Assembly (NCBI GenBank): GCA_009733575.1
Contig: ML769512.1
Span: 62,001 to 126,000, forward strand
Source of the DNA: Gymnopus androsaceus JB14
Taxonomy: Eukaryota > Basidiomycota > Agaricomycetes > Agaricales > Omphalotaceae
Direction: 5' to 3'
DNA: 64,000 bases
Part shown: one piece after another, positions 22,424 to 34,391 of the stretch
Numbering within the stretch: the first letter of the stretch is position 1
Layout of the letters: the number at the start of each line of letters is the position of its first letter
Program-made: the position numbers and the translations under genes
The notes under the pieces: generated by a model
The model's input: the letters and a program-made list of their open reading frames with translations, nothing else
Told to the model about the DNA's origin: nothing
Database searches by the model: none

Positions 22424-23074
22424 GATCACAAAATAAATTCAATTTACCATGCAAAAAATATGATGCCATCTGTTATGTTTTGTACTACACAATGCTGTTA
22501 CTTTTTCATGCAAAAAAAAACGCAATGGAACAAAGGGAAAGTTGTGTTTTGCATTCGATAAAGTAGCAGCATGTCACAGGTCAAACACAAATGATTTCTC
22601 ATCATTTTGGGCATGATAAATGAGATATATTTCTTGATCTATTTTAAATAAAAAGATATAAATTTAGCATTATATTTTGCACTGCCTTTTTCATGTGACA
22701 TTTATTGGGCCAGCTGCAGTGTAACAAGTTTAAGATTCTTCTACTCTCTTCTAACCTCTCTGCTCTTAAGCACTTGTGGTGAGCACTGAGTGACAGTCAC
22801 TGTGTATCTTAACTGATGTGCTGTGCAACAGAGGGTTGTAATGTGATTGTGTTCAAGCAGGGTGGGTTGGTCAAGAGAATTATCCCTATATATACAGTAC
22901 CTTTATTATGGAGAACTCCAAACCCAGTTCTGAATACTTATATCCCATCCAAAGTTTTGCTTGACATGTAATGCGGACCATTTAACTACACAAGAACTAT
23001 GAGTTTATGCAAGAGTAACCTTGATGTAAGTGAGGTTGTGATGATTTGGTCATGATCATTGTTCAAAATCAATT
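22424..23074. other. intergenic; no gene seen
   Basis: AT-rich sequence with no open frame of interest. It probably includes the 3' flank of the F-box-like gene on the minus strand. Confidence 0.4.
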
Positions 23075-24600
23075 TCATACATTGTTAATCATGGCATCTA
23101 AATCATATCTGTGCCGCGGATCAGTATCTAAAAGCAGCATTGAGAGTGGATAGCTAAAGCCTGAATGCAAAGATTGGGAGTCCGGATCACACCATATTTT
23201 CTGATCAAGACCAGAATATAGGGTCTGATTTGAAACCATCCATTGTTGGCAGTCAGCCTTATGGATGGTGAACACTATTCCATGTTCTTGAAGCAAGTGA
23301 AATCCCTCCTTGAGAATCAAATCAAGGTAAAATGCAGTGTTAATTGGGCTGTATCCAAAGGTAAATTTTCCGATCTCCACCTGCACCTCATTCAAGCTTT
23401 GAAAGGAGGATGAGACAAGAATTTCTGCAAGCTCTCTCCAAGGAAATGTGGCCACTGCCTCCTGTGATCTGCTCACGTTTGCTGGGGAATAGAGTGTTAT
23501 CCCAAGCTTGATCACATTCAAGAGTGTAGGAGCAGGAAAAGCTTGCAGAAACTGTCTTGTCAGCTCATAATAAGCTGCCTCAATTTGCGGCCTATTCAGA
23601 TGATCTAGTTTTATGGCTCGGATGCAGAAGGTATGCAAATGGTTGCATGGTGAAGCCCTTAACATTTTTGTCCAAGACTTTGTGTAGGACACTAAAGAGG
23701 TGTAAGTAATCATAATATAGAGATTTATGTATGGCCACTCACCAAGCCCATTGTCCTCTATGAATGACAGCATCATCCAATAATCAGGAAGGATATATGT
23801 CAGCTCCTGCAAATTGGGACCAAATTGATGAAGGGCTGAAACAACAATGGGATAGACATCTAGTAATTTGAACACTTGAGGTGCAGCATGTAAATCGCTA
23901 AATGGAATGGTCATGGAGTGGACAGAGAATTGTGATTTTGCAGAGGAAAAAAGGCGTCGCAAAAGGATAATGGTGTATGCATCAAGGCAAGTGAAATGGA
24001 TATTCTGGGTCGGGTAAACATTCCTTTCCACGGCTGGTGGGGTCCTGAGAAGTGTCAGATGTTCAAATCTTCGCACTGGACAGTGACGGCGGAAGATGAC
24101 AGAGAAATTCCACGAAGTCCATCTCATCCGTCCAAACAAAGGACCCCAGTTCCAGATGTACGATGGTGGACTGGAACAAAATGCTCCGGAACTCGGGTAA
24201 GACAAGATTCCAGATCTCGTTTGTCCACCTGATGGATTTGAGTGCAGTCAAATGTCCAAGAACTTTGGGCCAATTGATACTATTCAGCATGTCAGATGAC
24301 ACTACTTGCCGAATCTCTGGGTTGCCAAACTCAAACACGGTGAATGCAGCATTCAGCACGAGTTTTGACACTGCTGGACCCAACAGTGCTCCATGGTGAT
24401 TCCAGAATAGAGAGAAACTGGGGAACAGTATGAAATGGCTGCTTCGAAGATAGGTAGATAGTTGAAAAGAGATGGTGACGGCTTCGTGTTAGCATTTTTT
24501 TGGAGACCTGGCTAGTGATGAAGAGGGTGGTTCGATCATCAGCAAGGCAGTCAACAAAACCTTCCAGAATTTCCGTTGGAAATGAGGACTAGAGAGCATT
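23075..24600 (-). pseudogene. F-box / LRR-like protein with two frameshifts
   Basis: The minus strand begins with an F-box-like segment, PTEILEGFVDCLADDRTTLF, then SQVSKKMLTRSRHHLF and FLSILESPWSTVG (about 24590-24380). A one-base excess in GGG (24379-24381) shifts the frame to GPAVSKLVLNAAFTVFEF. A second one-base excess in TTT (24065-24067) shifts it from VEFLCHLPPSLSSAKI to EHLTLLRTPPAVER, after which 340 codons run cleanly to the stop at 23075. The layout (F-box, then degenerate leucine-rich strands such as LQELTYILPDYW) is that of agaricomycete F-box-like proteins, which recruit targets to SCF ubiquitin ligases. Two single-base errors point to a pseudogene or to sequencing errors in short homopolymers. 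An acceptor-like CTCTAG just before the F-box suggests another upstream exon. Confidence 0.7.
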
Positions 24601-26158
24601 CAATGATGGGCATTCCGAATGCACGGCAGAGTTATCATCTTTGGGAATTGAACATATTATACCTTCCGGCAGCGCCAGGAATCTGATGCATCTGATACAT
24701 AAGACATATAAACGATGTATCAACGTTGATGCAGTGATATGGACACAACACTTGCATGTTTCAGCACTGCAGATTCGATATTACCGAATGCCAGTTCCTG
24801 CAGGTTTTTGCCCTTTGTAAAGAGGCGATCTCTGAATCTGGGACACGGCCGCCGAGCACTCGTCGTGATATTTTTTTTTCTCAGAAAATATCACTGGAAA
24901 CAAGTTATCGTAAGCTCGCCGAATTACTGTAAACTTACTTTAAACAAAACCCAAATTACTTCCTAATTTGGCATTTCAAATGGCCAACGTTTATGTCAAG
25001 TAAGTTCATGGTAATCCCGGCGAACTTACACTAACTTGAATCTTGTTACCAGATGGTTGAAGCTGTTATTGCCACTATATATTTCGGATGTACTGTTGAT
25101 ACTGGTTGAGATGGCCGAACGGTCCGGGATGCCCAACACCACTTTTCCTAGCGGGACGCCTCAGGCTAGTAGTAGTAATTCGTACATGTGTTTTTGGCAG
25201 CTTAGATAAATATTTATCTTTTCAAATTGGTTAATTGTAGCATTGCCTAGTAGTACTTCATCTTGGATATGGACGTTGAAATATCCAAAGTATTCGCTAG
25301 GATTGTCAAAAAATTAATGCCTCATACTTGGCCTCACAGTTTAAACTTTATTATGGCACTATAGTATACTCAGTAGTATACCTCTATATGGGATTCCACT
25401 TTGTCCAATAATCCCAACAGATAATTATGCTTCAGACCGAGTGAAGCATAGTGGAAAAAAAAAAATCTTTCAGACTGCTCCAGTGCTTGAAAGATTGAAC
25501 TTCAGAACAACCAAAATGGTGATCGGTCATCATTTCAGCTGATCGATTATCATTCAGTAGTAGTAATCAGTAATACTAAAGTGCAGACCGAAGCATAACT
25601 ATTGGCGCTGTGTGATGCACACGCAGCGGCGGTGACCTCGGAGGAGAATTCGAGTAAAAAGCTAAATAGTAACGCACAAGAAAATATATGTAAGAACCCA
25701 ATGCGCTTGAACATTATGAGCACGCCAGGTATTTTGGGATCCTACGAGGTATGACTCAGAAAAAATCTCAGGGAGTGATAATATATTATGCCTCGAGCAG
25801 CTTTGGTCAAAAACAAGCCGAAAATGGAGATCGTGGAAGATGCAGAAAAGGCTCCGCCTCAATACCGGCAAAAAAGGGAGAAAGTGCTATTTATATTTAT
25901 TTCCAAAGCAGTATCATCCTATGCAGAGCTTCATATCAAAAGATGATCAGATGAATCTAAGGGCTTCGGATGCACCCCTTGCATGAGCGCGGAGAATACC
26001 GAGCAACCCATCTTTCACCGCCCAGTATGTGGCACTAAAGTTTTGTGTATAAAGCCTACCATCACGTTTCCTTGTCAGACAGGCTGGCCCTCCACTTCTT
26101 CCACTTGTTGCACAGTCGAAATCTTATTTTGCACCACAATCTCTCTGTCCCACTGGAA
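24601..26158. other. intergenic with one possible small inverted-repeat element
   Basis: No gene is seen. TTATGCTTCAGACCGAG at about 25427 and its mirrored counterpart GCAGACCGAAGCATAA at about 25583-25598 could bound a 172 bp element. A related terminus occurs at 57926. A promoter-like segment with TGTATAAAGCC lies at about 26045, upstream of the next gene relic. Confidence 0.4.
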
Positions 26159-27270
26159 ATGAGATCATACATCCCTCAATTTCTCTTGATCATTCTTATT
26201 TTGGCAATTCAGAATGGCGTTTCTATGCCAGTGCCAAACTATGTGCTTCCTAAACAGGCAAGAGTTCTTTCATGATTCATCTAGCAAAAGTTCCTAAAGC
26301 CCAGAGAACCAGGGGCCTAATCCTGGGAAACCTCAGGAAGCCAGAGAGACCTTTTGGATCCCTGGAGTCCCTGGTCATTCCTGAAAAGGCAGAAAAAAAT
26401 CTCACTTGGATTCACTCGGAGATGATCAGGAACCCCAGGGTCTTGACGTTTCCTTGCACTAGGTGAGTGTCTCCTGGCTCTCTGGGCAAAATTTGCTTTT
26501 GAAATGATGCTCTGTTAGTAATTGCTCATATCACGATCATTTATAGACACTTGCTAAGAGGGTTGGAGCGGATTGGCCACCATTTGCCAATCCAGTCCCA
26601 TTATTGACTCCTGATGAAAAGAAAGTGTTTGGTAAGTGGTTTGTTGCGTGATGTAACATTATCTTATGTTTCCTCTGAGAATTAACCCTGGATTTACACC
26701 TGCAAGGGGATCAGATCAGAATGAATGCCATGGGGTAGCAACAACTTTGGCATTTATCACATAGCCCAATACAAGAATCATAAAAATCTCATAGCCAAGG
26801 TGGTCAAAGTCGATAGGTCAGCATACTTTGAGGTCAGAGCACTGAAAGGCTGTCCAACAATATGTTGCCTCCGGAAAAGCCAAGGATGACAAAGGTGATG
26901 AGGTTCATGTGATTCTCATGACAGAAGAAAAGGGGCAAACCTTTACTGCACTATCATCAAAGTTGGATGAAGGTGAAAAGAAAACTTTCAAAAAAACTTG
27001 CTCAGGCCTTTAATTATCACCGCTATCGCGGAGGCTGCACATAAGTCCCAGTATGTCCATGTGTAAGTCATCCGGATATTAAAAATAACCCCTACCTGGA
27101 ATATTGAAATGTCATATTCTTTAGGGATGCTGGGGAAGGAAATTATTTGATTGAGGGTGATGTTAACAAGCCCACCAAGGTCAATGTGATTGACTGGGGA
27201 GAGGCAGGATGTTCACTGCTGAAGGAACCGATTACTCTTCATGATGCAGTGAGCTCCTTTTACCAGACCA
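26159..27270 (+). pseudogene. secreted kinase-like protein relic
   Basis: It starts with a signal peptide (MRSYIPQFLLIILILAIQNG) followed by MPVPNYVLPKQ. The next exon after TATAG at about 26547 continues TLAKRVGADWPPFANP to TPDEKKVFG and a GTAAGT donor. Later blocks read NPGFTPARGSDQNECHGVAT, FGIYHIAQYKNHKNLIAKVV, YVASGKAKDDKGDEVHVILM, and finally VDAGEGNYLIEGDVNKP with VNVIDWGEAGCSLLKEPI. The pairing of a D-x4-N-type loop with an IDWG motif resembles the catalytic end of kinase or phosphotransferase folds, but that is an inference. At least three frameshifts separate the blocks (about 26750, 26855 and 27005). The first intron would start with GC rather than GT at 26262. It is a decayed gene of an agaric secreted family that I cannot name. 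Confidence 0.6.
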
Positions 27271-27544
27271 GCTTTTCAAGCTGACCATTGTGGGGCTTAG
27301 AAAACATCTGCCAAGGCATGGGCAAAGGTCAATAAGATGTTCATAAAGAATTGGGGGAAGGATGCGTAACTGTACTTTATGAGTGTTTGCATGATATGAG
27401 TTATCAATTAAACTTGTTTGCTGGCTATACATTCGCACATCAGTAATTTGCAAAGCCGCATGGAGCACTCCATTACACATTGAGATCCCGGTATCCAGTC
27501 TCTAGCAATACAACAACCTCTGCAGCAAAATCACTGGTTTGATT

Positions 27545-28145
27545 CAATCCAGGTGTGCTCCAGCTGACGCAGTTGCTCCAAAACCAATTGTGATAAAGGA
27601 ACTATTCTTGCTGGACATTGACAATTCTATCTGGGATGATATTGGCCTTTCAGAGGTAGTCTGCTTTGGGATCATTGTGATGAAGAGTTTCTTTGCTTAA
27701 AGTATGAACTGGTGGCTAAAGAGCTGGTTTATGGAGGAGTGGTTGATTGCAGCAAGAGCAATGGAGGACACCAAAGGTATGTCAGTAAATCTGAATCAGT
27801 TTCCATGTTGCAATATATGTTTTACTAGATGTGGAGCTACTCCATCAGTTGCAGGAGCAATGAAGGGATCTCATGCAATTGTATGTAGTAGGGGTTAAAG
27901 TGTTAGTGGCCTTACCATGAGAGGACCTAATGGAATCATGGGGACCAACAGGAGCTGAATGACTTCAAGTGATGCAGGAGGTTGAAAGTGATCTTGCACA
28001 GGAAGAATTTGATGCTGAGTATGAGAAGAATGAGGATAGTGACTTCAATGAAGATGATTTAGACTTAGGCTTGATTGAGTGTATTGATGTGCTCAATCTC
28101 TCTGATAATGTATGGGAGATGGAGATGGATGAAGAAGGCATGTAG
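27545..28145 (+). pseudogene. possible KDZ transposase C-terminal remnant
   Basis: Blocks read ELFLLDIDNSIWDDIGLSE, then HCDEEFLCLKYELVAKELVY, then WGPTGAE and DLAQEEFDAEYEKNEDSDFN with ECIDVLNLSDNVWEMEMDEE. The order of a DxDxxIWxDIGL segment, a WGP word and an acidic C-terminal tail resembles the end of basidiomycete KDZ transposases. Stops and frame changes are frequent. I do not see the catalytic core, so the assignment is tentative. Confidence 0.35.
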
Positions 28146-28233
28146 TATGTAGAATGTGTGATTTCTTGTATGAACATAGCTACAACTCTATGTATGTTAA
28201 GAATCTTGGATATCCAGTTACCTCACTGCCTGG

Positions 28234-28420
28234 TGTAAAGCTAGGTCTCGTGTGTGCATGAGACAAGCTTCAAGTTCGTGGGGGCAATTCGCAGCTGTTC
28301 GCACAAGTGGGGGACAAGTTGGGGGATCAAAAAGGTCTATCTATTATTGTTGTACCTAGAGTTAGTGTATATACAAAAATGTTGAGCGTTTGACACACCA
28401 GTGTATAAGAGTCAAGTAAG
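28234..28420. repeat. gypsy-type LTR fragment, copy 1
   Basis: 187 bp beginning TGTAAAGCTAGGTCTCGTGT are over 90 percent identical by eye to 37428-37614. At 28420 the LTR joins directly to the coding frame on its right without LTR termini, so the junction looks like an internal deletion. Confidence 0.8.
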
Positions 28421-28880
28421 ATATTCTGGTGCGATTGCTAATAAATCCTCTTGTTGTATAGATACCAGGCTCAATAATTCTGCTTCAACAACTCTTCCTA
28501 CTGCAGCTTCTGTCTCGATTGGAGCGTGGTAATGGAAGTTACAGGAATCATCCTTCGGAGGAACCCCAATGGTTCTTTCTTGCGGGGGAATGTAGTTTGG
28601 AGGGAGTTTGCCAATGATTGGCTTTGGAATGCACCCTGGACCTGGCTTAGGAATTGGAGGGAGGAGGAGGAACAGGAGGTTTAGGAACAGGTGACTTGGC
28701 TTTTGAACCATTTTCCGGTGCGTCTTTTGCTGCTTTCTCTCTTGCGGCTTGACGCGTCTCAATTTTGAAAAGAAACTGACAGATTACCTCTTCGTCAGAC
28801 TCTTCCTTACTACCACTTTGTTCAACCAACGCAGCCAAATACACTGACATCTTTTCCTTCATTGCAGGACCCTGAAACCC
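28412..28880 (-). pseudogene. gypsy-type polyprotein fragment (before the protease)
   Basis: Minus frames read VICQFLFKIETRQAAREKAA and then PKPIIGKLPPNYIPPQERTI, FHYHAPIETEAAVGRVVEAE and LVSIQQEDLLAIAPEY. This segment precedes the aspartic protease in mushroom gypsy polyproteins. It stops inside the adjoining LTR. A frameshift separates the two blocks near 28650. Protease, reverse transcriptase and integrase are absent. Confidence 0.65.
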
Positions 28881-28907
28881 TCAGCCTTAGCTGCTTCAGA
28901 AATGCAA

Positions 28908-29239
28908 CATGTGTAAGGATGGACAGGGGTTGACCCCTGGGTTGGAAAAGCCCTAACCTCACCCTTACCCTCCATACCCTTACCCTTCAAACCTCCAGTT
29001 TTTACTAAGGGTTTTGGACAGAATGATGTACCACTCACAAGGCTTTGGGCAAAATAGATATAATAACACTTAAAAACATCCTTAGGGATGAGTTGAAGAT
29101 CATAGGACATTATGAGATGTATATATCATCAATTAAAAAAGGGAGGGTTTTGAAGGCTTCAACCCCTACCCTTACCCTCCATACCCTTGGTTCAAAAACC
29201 CCGGGTTGACCCCTACCCCTGTCCATCCCTAAACACATG
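28908..29239. mobile_element. MITE with GGATGGACAGGGG ends
   Basis: The left end CATGTGTAAGGATGGACAGG is mirrored by the complement of CATGTGTTTAGGGATGGACA on the right. Further in, both arms contain GGGTTGACCCC/GGGGTCAACCC. The interior has repeated CCCTTACCCTCCATACCCTT. It is 332 bp and non-coding. The core GATGGACA is shared with the terminus of the element at 50978-51749. Confidence 0.65.
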
Positions 29240-29734
29240 GGTTAATTGCCCTTCTGGCCAGATGCAACCAGAAGGGGAATCAACATAGTCCTGGTAGAGG
29301 GGTACTTAGGGCATTCAAAGGTTAATCAACCTATGTTCCACTCCCATAGGTAAGGGTTCTACACCTGGCAAAATTAAAGTTGCCATCTAAGCGGTTTGAA
29401 TGATGAACCTTTAGAAAAGAAGTCACATAATGTGACATCAACCCTCTAAAGGTCCATACCTAACCAGTATACCATACTGCCATTTCTTAGATAGCGGTTA
29501 ATCAGAAGATATCACATTCATCTAGCACCTATTTGCAAGTCCAAAACCTGGGACAGGTGGACAATGGGCACTTTGTCATGATCATTGTTCAGCATGACTC
29601 ACTGAGTATGAAGATAATTTAGATAGCCCATGGACCCACCGGATATTGTTCTTAGTGGGATATTGCAGACTCTGCCTCAAAACTGTGCCAAAATTCAAGC
29701 AAAATAGCCTGCAGTATCATTGCAAAAATATGTA
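29240..29734. other. no gene seen; relic retroelement sequence
   Basis: TAATTGCCCTTCTGGCCAGA at about 29243, followed by a TGCAACCAGAAGGGG word, is the inverted counterpart of sequence at 35806-35850 next to the gag relic. Both belong to the same retroelement family. GGTTCATCATTCAAACCGC and the mirrored AACCTATG/AGGTTG words are scattered around it. Confidence 0.4.
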
Positions 29735-30497
29735 TCACAACTTCAGTTCCCTGTGTAACAGCAAGCTCAACAATAAAACAATTGAGATACGGGCTTCAAC
29801 ATTTGATGATGAGATATTAAGTACTATGTAAACATAATGAGTGAAATTAAAGCTGCCCAAGCAGATGCGGGACCCTTTATTATAGCAGTATGTACCTATT
29901 GCGAACAGAATAAAACCAAACAGTTTCATTTTTTCATCAATAGACAAGCTTATCACAAGTAACATTGGATTCAGCATGAACTTTTCAAGATCAAATTTAC
30001 CATTGTAATCTTTATGAAGCAGCGGAACATTGCTGGCATCGTAATGCGACTGTTCAGAATGTTCAGCATCCTCCTTCCATCCCACCCTGTTGCGCAGTGC
30101 GAGTCTCCCATTAGATGTCAAAAATTCACTGCTTGAGCAATCAAACAGGTTGGGATGGCCTCGAAGACAGTTTGCTATGGTTGAGTGTTCAATGTTCATG
30201 CCAGCATTGAACTTCTCAGGATTTTTCAGCTCCAGTGTACAAACAAACAAGTAAAAGACCTACTGTCATGGTGTCCACTACCCAACCTTCAAAATCCTCT
30301 TTCTCCCAGTACTGCTCAGGAATTGTATCTATTATATCCCTCAGCGCGCCCTGTATCTTGTTCTTGGGCTGATCGCTTTGGTCACTACTGAACCAGTCAA
30401 CTTCATTGAATGATTCATCAAGCTCAGTGCTGAAAATCTTGTCCTCCAGCTTCTCGTGAAGCCAAAGCATTCTGTGATGTTGGCTTTGGTTGGACAT
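29735..30497 (-). CDS. unrecognised protein, fragmentary model
   Basis: Two minus blocks in adjacent frames look coding: LWLHEKLEDKIFSTELDESF to WEKEDFEGWVVDTMT (30497-30260), and LKNPEKFNAGMNIEHSTIAN to CSSSEFLTSNGRLALRNRVG, then HYDASNVPLLHKDYNGKFDL (30230-29960). A GTAGGT donor-like site lies between them. I do not recognise any domain. It could be a host gene, a transposon accessory frame, or chance; the lower part (below 29960) is probably not coding. Confidence 0.3.
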
Positions 30498-30782
30498 GTT
30501 GGCCAGAATGTTGCGCGACTCCTCCTGCCATCACTCAACAAGCCTTTTGAGGCGATTATGGATATAGGTGAGTTCAAATACTTATCCACTATGATCACAT
30601 TTGGATTCACCAAATTTATTTGTGCCCATCTCAATTCCCCAATATTGAATGATCATGGGGCTTCATTGCGTCACACATGTCAGAAGAACAGATTAAACAG
30701 AAGGAAGAATATCAGGCTGATTATGGTCAGTGGTGCACAGTAAGCTCACTGGCTGACATATAAGGTACAATATAGCTTATAC

Positions 30783-31433
30783 TTGTCACGGAAAATCTCC
30801 GAGATGTACAACAAGTCATTTGACTTTCCAAAACAACATGCTACTGTCCACTTGAATGCTGATCTTCGCAACAAGGGTGCTGCTCCTTACTTTGCAACCC
30901 AACTTGGTGAAGGGTTTCATCAAGAATTGTGGGAACTATATGTGATGGGGAACAAGAAGAATGTGGATGCTCAGGTATTGATTATGTTCCCTCTCGAAGT
31001 CACTCTTGTTGAACTTTTTTTTACAGATGACACATGATGATGCAACAAAGGAGGCTATGGCACGCATTTGAATGTCAATCAACCTTGAAGATGAATGGCA
31101 AAAGGAAGGAATGGAGCACTTGCAGGAACATCCATCCAATTCCACAAGTACTGAGAGTGGGAATGGAAAATGACTCTTTACCGTTGAGCTTCCTTCTGTG
31201 CTAGAAAAGATATTGCATTGGTTCATGTGTTCAAGAGCTTGAGCTGGTTGCCTAAAACTAAGTGGGAGAACTGCAGGATTGTCGAGGAAAAGCCAAAGAC
31301 TGAATTCATTCTTGTTGAATTTTTTATTCGCGGTGTTCACCTGGTGAACATGTTTGGGTGCCTGAAGGAAGTAATAATGTTCTACATTGATGACACTGTA
31401 GATAATGATTGGTTTCTTAGAGCTGGCAATTGA
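30783..31433 (+). pseudogene. Plavaka-like (CACTA group) transposon remnant
   Basis: The block SFDFPKQHATVHLNADLRNK followed by GAAPYFATQLGEGFHQELWE and NKKNVDAQ resembles the FPK-x-H ... KG-x-NYxTxPxExxH segment downstream of the catalytic region in fungal Plavaka transposases. A GTATTG donor-like site and ACAG acceptor near 30976-31026 join to MTHDDATKEAMARI and a stop. Further frames to 31433 (FKSLSWLPKTKWENCRIVEE) may be the next part. The catalytic domain is not visible, so this is a remnant. Confidence 0.45.
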
Positions 31434-32873
31434 TTTCTGTTGATTTTACACTTTTATAAATGTTTTAACTAGTCCAATTATTTGCAGTCAGAACTCCAGC
31501 TTATCCGACCTTATAACCTTTCAGAAGGCCTTATAACTGAAATTGCAGTGTTCTACCATAAGCCCTTAAATAACAATCTCAAAATCTTTAGGGCTTAAGC
31601 CCATTTAAGGCCTTAATTAAGCCTTAGGTTGATTTATTATTATTTTTAAACTGCCCATCTCAGGCCAGTACCACAGGAAAATAATGAAATTTTGTATTAT
31701 AAAAAATACTTCTACATTATAATTTATAATTTATTCTTCATCATTGCTACAATGCCAATCTTGTTAGCACCATTGTCAGGTATAGCACCTTCAACAGCCA
31801 CCAGTGCAACACCAGTGTCTCCATAAGCTCTGTACTCCATCAACTAAGCATCCTTCTGGATTATTAATCTATTATAGAAATATCAAGTGAAAGGTAGAAA
31901 AATGAGACTTTATTGAATATTCCTACATATTCCACTTTTGGCTTACTTTCAAGTAAAGTAAGTATACCAAATGCATGTTAAACAGTTTCAAGAATTATAC
32001 CATTGCTAAGTAAATGATATTGCCATATAATGTAATTACAATGTACTTACTCCTGTAAATATTGAAATTAAGTGTATAATGGCCTCAGAGTGTTGTTAAT
32101 TGAGCAGGCAAAGCCATGGTAATATTCAACTCAAGCATTGGGGGTGCCCTTACCAGATCAGGGAGATTTGCATGCTCACAATCTCTATTTTCCGGATTAG
32201 AATACCAGTATACATATATAAACTGGGGCATCCAGGTGATATCCGTTATCATCTCACTCTTTGAGAGCATTGTTTTGAACAATGAGCTCAAAAGAAATGC
32301 TTGTTAAGTGCCTGCGGACTGCGTTTCTGAATGTGATTGGCTTTGCCCTTGACGTTCATTTCCTGCCAAATTACCATTCAAGACTTTCCACATGGTACAT
32401 ATTTTTTTCGCTATTCTTTCCGCTGTAAATCAAGGGAGATATCCATTCAACCAAGCCAACTTTTTAGTGATGACTTCGATGCCTTTCTTCCAATCCCATC
32501 TTTCTGTACAACCCCAAAGCTACAGGACTCCAATGATGCCCTCTCACAGTCACCTCCCTCTCCAAATCTCAATAACATTGACTGCCTCCCAGTACCAAAT
32601 CCCACAAAATCACTCTTGCTTGACGAGTCAACCCTGAATGCCAATCCACTGGCAAAAGACAGAATACAGCAAGTGATGCCTTGGACCATCCAATATCGCT
32701 CCTACTTGCAGTCAAGTTATTGCCATTCATGTAGCTGTCTCTCTTGATGAGCTCGGGGGAAGGCATCTTGGGATGGTTTTGAGTATTGGTTACTGCGTCT
32801 GGTACCAGCATCATTCTCTTTGGAATAGCAGCAGCAGCATCCGCTGGTCATTCCAGGTAGAGAGAGGGAAGTT
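31434..32873. other. no gene supported
   Basis: AT-rich sequence. A region near 31500-31630 repeats CTTATAA/TTAAGGCC words in both orientations, suggesting a decayed inverted-repeat element. The plus frame 32337-32747 is proline- and serine-rich (LPIPSF, PPSPNLNN, PVPNPTK) without a known domain and may be a transposon accessory frame. Confidence 0.3.
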
Positions 32874-32989
32874 GTTATGACCCAGCCCCCTACACTTTTC
32901 CAACTAATAACTACCCACAACTACTAGGTTATCTTATCTCACAACCATCAACAATCCGTTTCAGTCATGTGGATACACTTACATACAGC

Positions 32990-33130
32990 TGGCATAGCCT
33001 CCCCATAGCCTTCACTGGCTGTACCACAGCCTACTGAGGCTGTATACATGGCCACACCATAGCCTTCACTGGCTGTACCACAGCCTACTGAGGCTGTACC
33101 TATAGCCACACCATAGCCTCCAAGGGCTAT
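32990..33130. repeat. tandem repeat of about 57 bp, two full units
   Basis: CATAGCCTTCACTGGCTGTA followed by CCACAGCCTACTGAGGCTGT is present twice (about 33003 and 33060) with a partial third unit. The units contain AGCCT/AGGCT inverted words. Confidence 0.8.
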
Positions 33131-33481
33131 GCACATAGCCCACACTCAACTCAATACTTATCCCCATAGCCACTTCATAGCATACCAAGGCTATGTACAC
33201 TGCCCACTAATATCTGAATACCTAGATACAGCCTCTCTACAGCTTTAGCACTGCCAGAGATATACTACAATACTATTGGTTAGTTCTATTATATAGCATA
33301 GCCTTACATACAGTAGAAACACTATAAAAGCTGGGCTAAATCCACTGTAAAGCCCCAGCTTGAGTATTTTGATTAACTTACTTCTCTTTGAGATTACCAT
33401 CTTGAAGATATTGAGCTCACTGTCTTGTTTACTTTCTGCTGTCTCAACTACATTTGATCTCTGATCAAATCTTCCTGTTAC

Positions 33482-33705
33482 TATTACTGTTGACAACCAA
33501 CTGTCCAGTACTCTCCAGCTATTGTTACCATTACTGTTGACAACTAACTGTCCAGTACTCTCTGGCTATTGTTACCATTACTGTTGACAACTAACTGTCC
33601 AGTACTCTCCAACTATTGTTACCATTACTGTTGACAACCAACTGTCCAGTACTCTCCGGCTATTATCACCATTACTGTTGACAACCAGTGTCCAGTACTT
33701 ATCAA
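33482..33705. repeat. 47 bp minisatellite, about 4.5 units
   Basis: TTACTGTTGACAACTAACTG followed by TCCAGTACTCTC and GGCTATTGTTACCA repeats in tandem with a few substitutions per unit. Confidence 0.9.
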
Positions 33706-33870
33706 CTAATAACTCTACTTACAACACTTATTACATCTAACAAAGGTACGTGTGCTAGTTATTGTCTACACATAGTGACTCCCACTGTACATAGACTTAC
33801 TAATAAGTCTATTGATCCATTGTTTACTTATGTATTACATTACTTAAGTAGTTTCATAGATTAGCTCCTA

Positions 33871-34391
33871 ACAGAGGTAGAGTCACGGTTCGAGTTGTAT
33901 GAAACCAATGATTCCAACTGTAATAAGCTGTTGGAGAGGTTCTTAGGGTTTTTTTTTCAGAGTTGTATCCCAGTAAATTTGAGGTGGACAGAGAGCCGGA
34001 AGTGGAGTGGGTTAGTTGTTTTTGGTGTGTGTGGTTCATTGATAATGGGGTTTATGAAATTGAAGGATCCTCTGGTAAGTTGAACACATACATAATGTTT
34101 TTGCACATCTTGATGGTGATAAATTTTAGGTTGTATTGTTGGTGTCTAGGAGTCAGAATACGAGAGCCAATTCATTGCTGCAGGTTATTCTGGCCCTTAC
34201 ATCCCTTTCCATCCATGCTTCATTATCTGCATCTCCACGGGTATCTTCCAATTCTACATACTTAACTGCTACAGTCTCTTCAGGTCCTCAGCCTGCCTCT
34301 GCGCACCAGACTTCTCCCACCATGCTCCCTCCTTTGCACTTCCTATGCGTAGATCCAATGTCGACTCTCCTAAACCTTTTCAGACCCATGG
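33871..34391. other. no gene seen
   Basis: Short plus-strand frames have no recognisable domain. Nothing else can be supported here. Confidence 0.35.

Larger units (their letters stand above)
32874..33870. mobile_element. possible solo LTR of about 1 kb
   Basis: The segment begins TGTTATGACC and ends GCTCCTAACA, giving TGTTA/TAACA inverted ends as in LTRs. It is AT-rich, has no coding frame, and holds two minisatellites. I could not confirm a clear 5 bp target duplication and saw no second copy, so this is tentative. Confidence 0.35.

Noticed and set aside
28920..29210. Telomere repeats (CCCTTACCC-like words)
   Set aside because: The repeated unit is CCCTTACCCTCCATA, not CCCTAA, and it is internal to a TIR element.
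33482..33705. Regular repeat array that could suggest CRISPR
   Set aside because: It is a head-to-tail 47 bp minisatellite without distinct spacers, in a eukaryotic genome.
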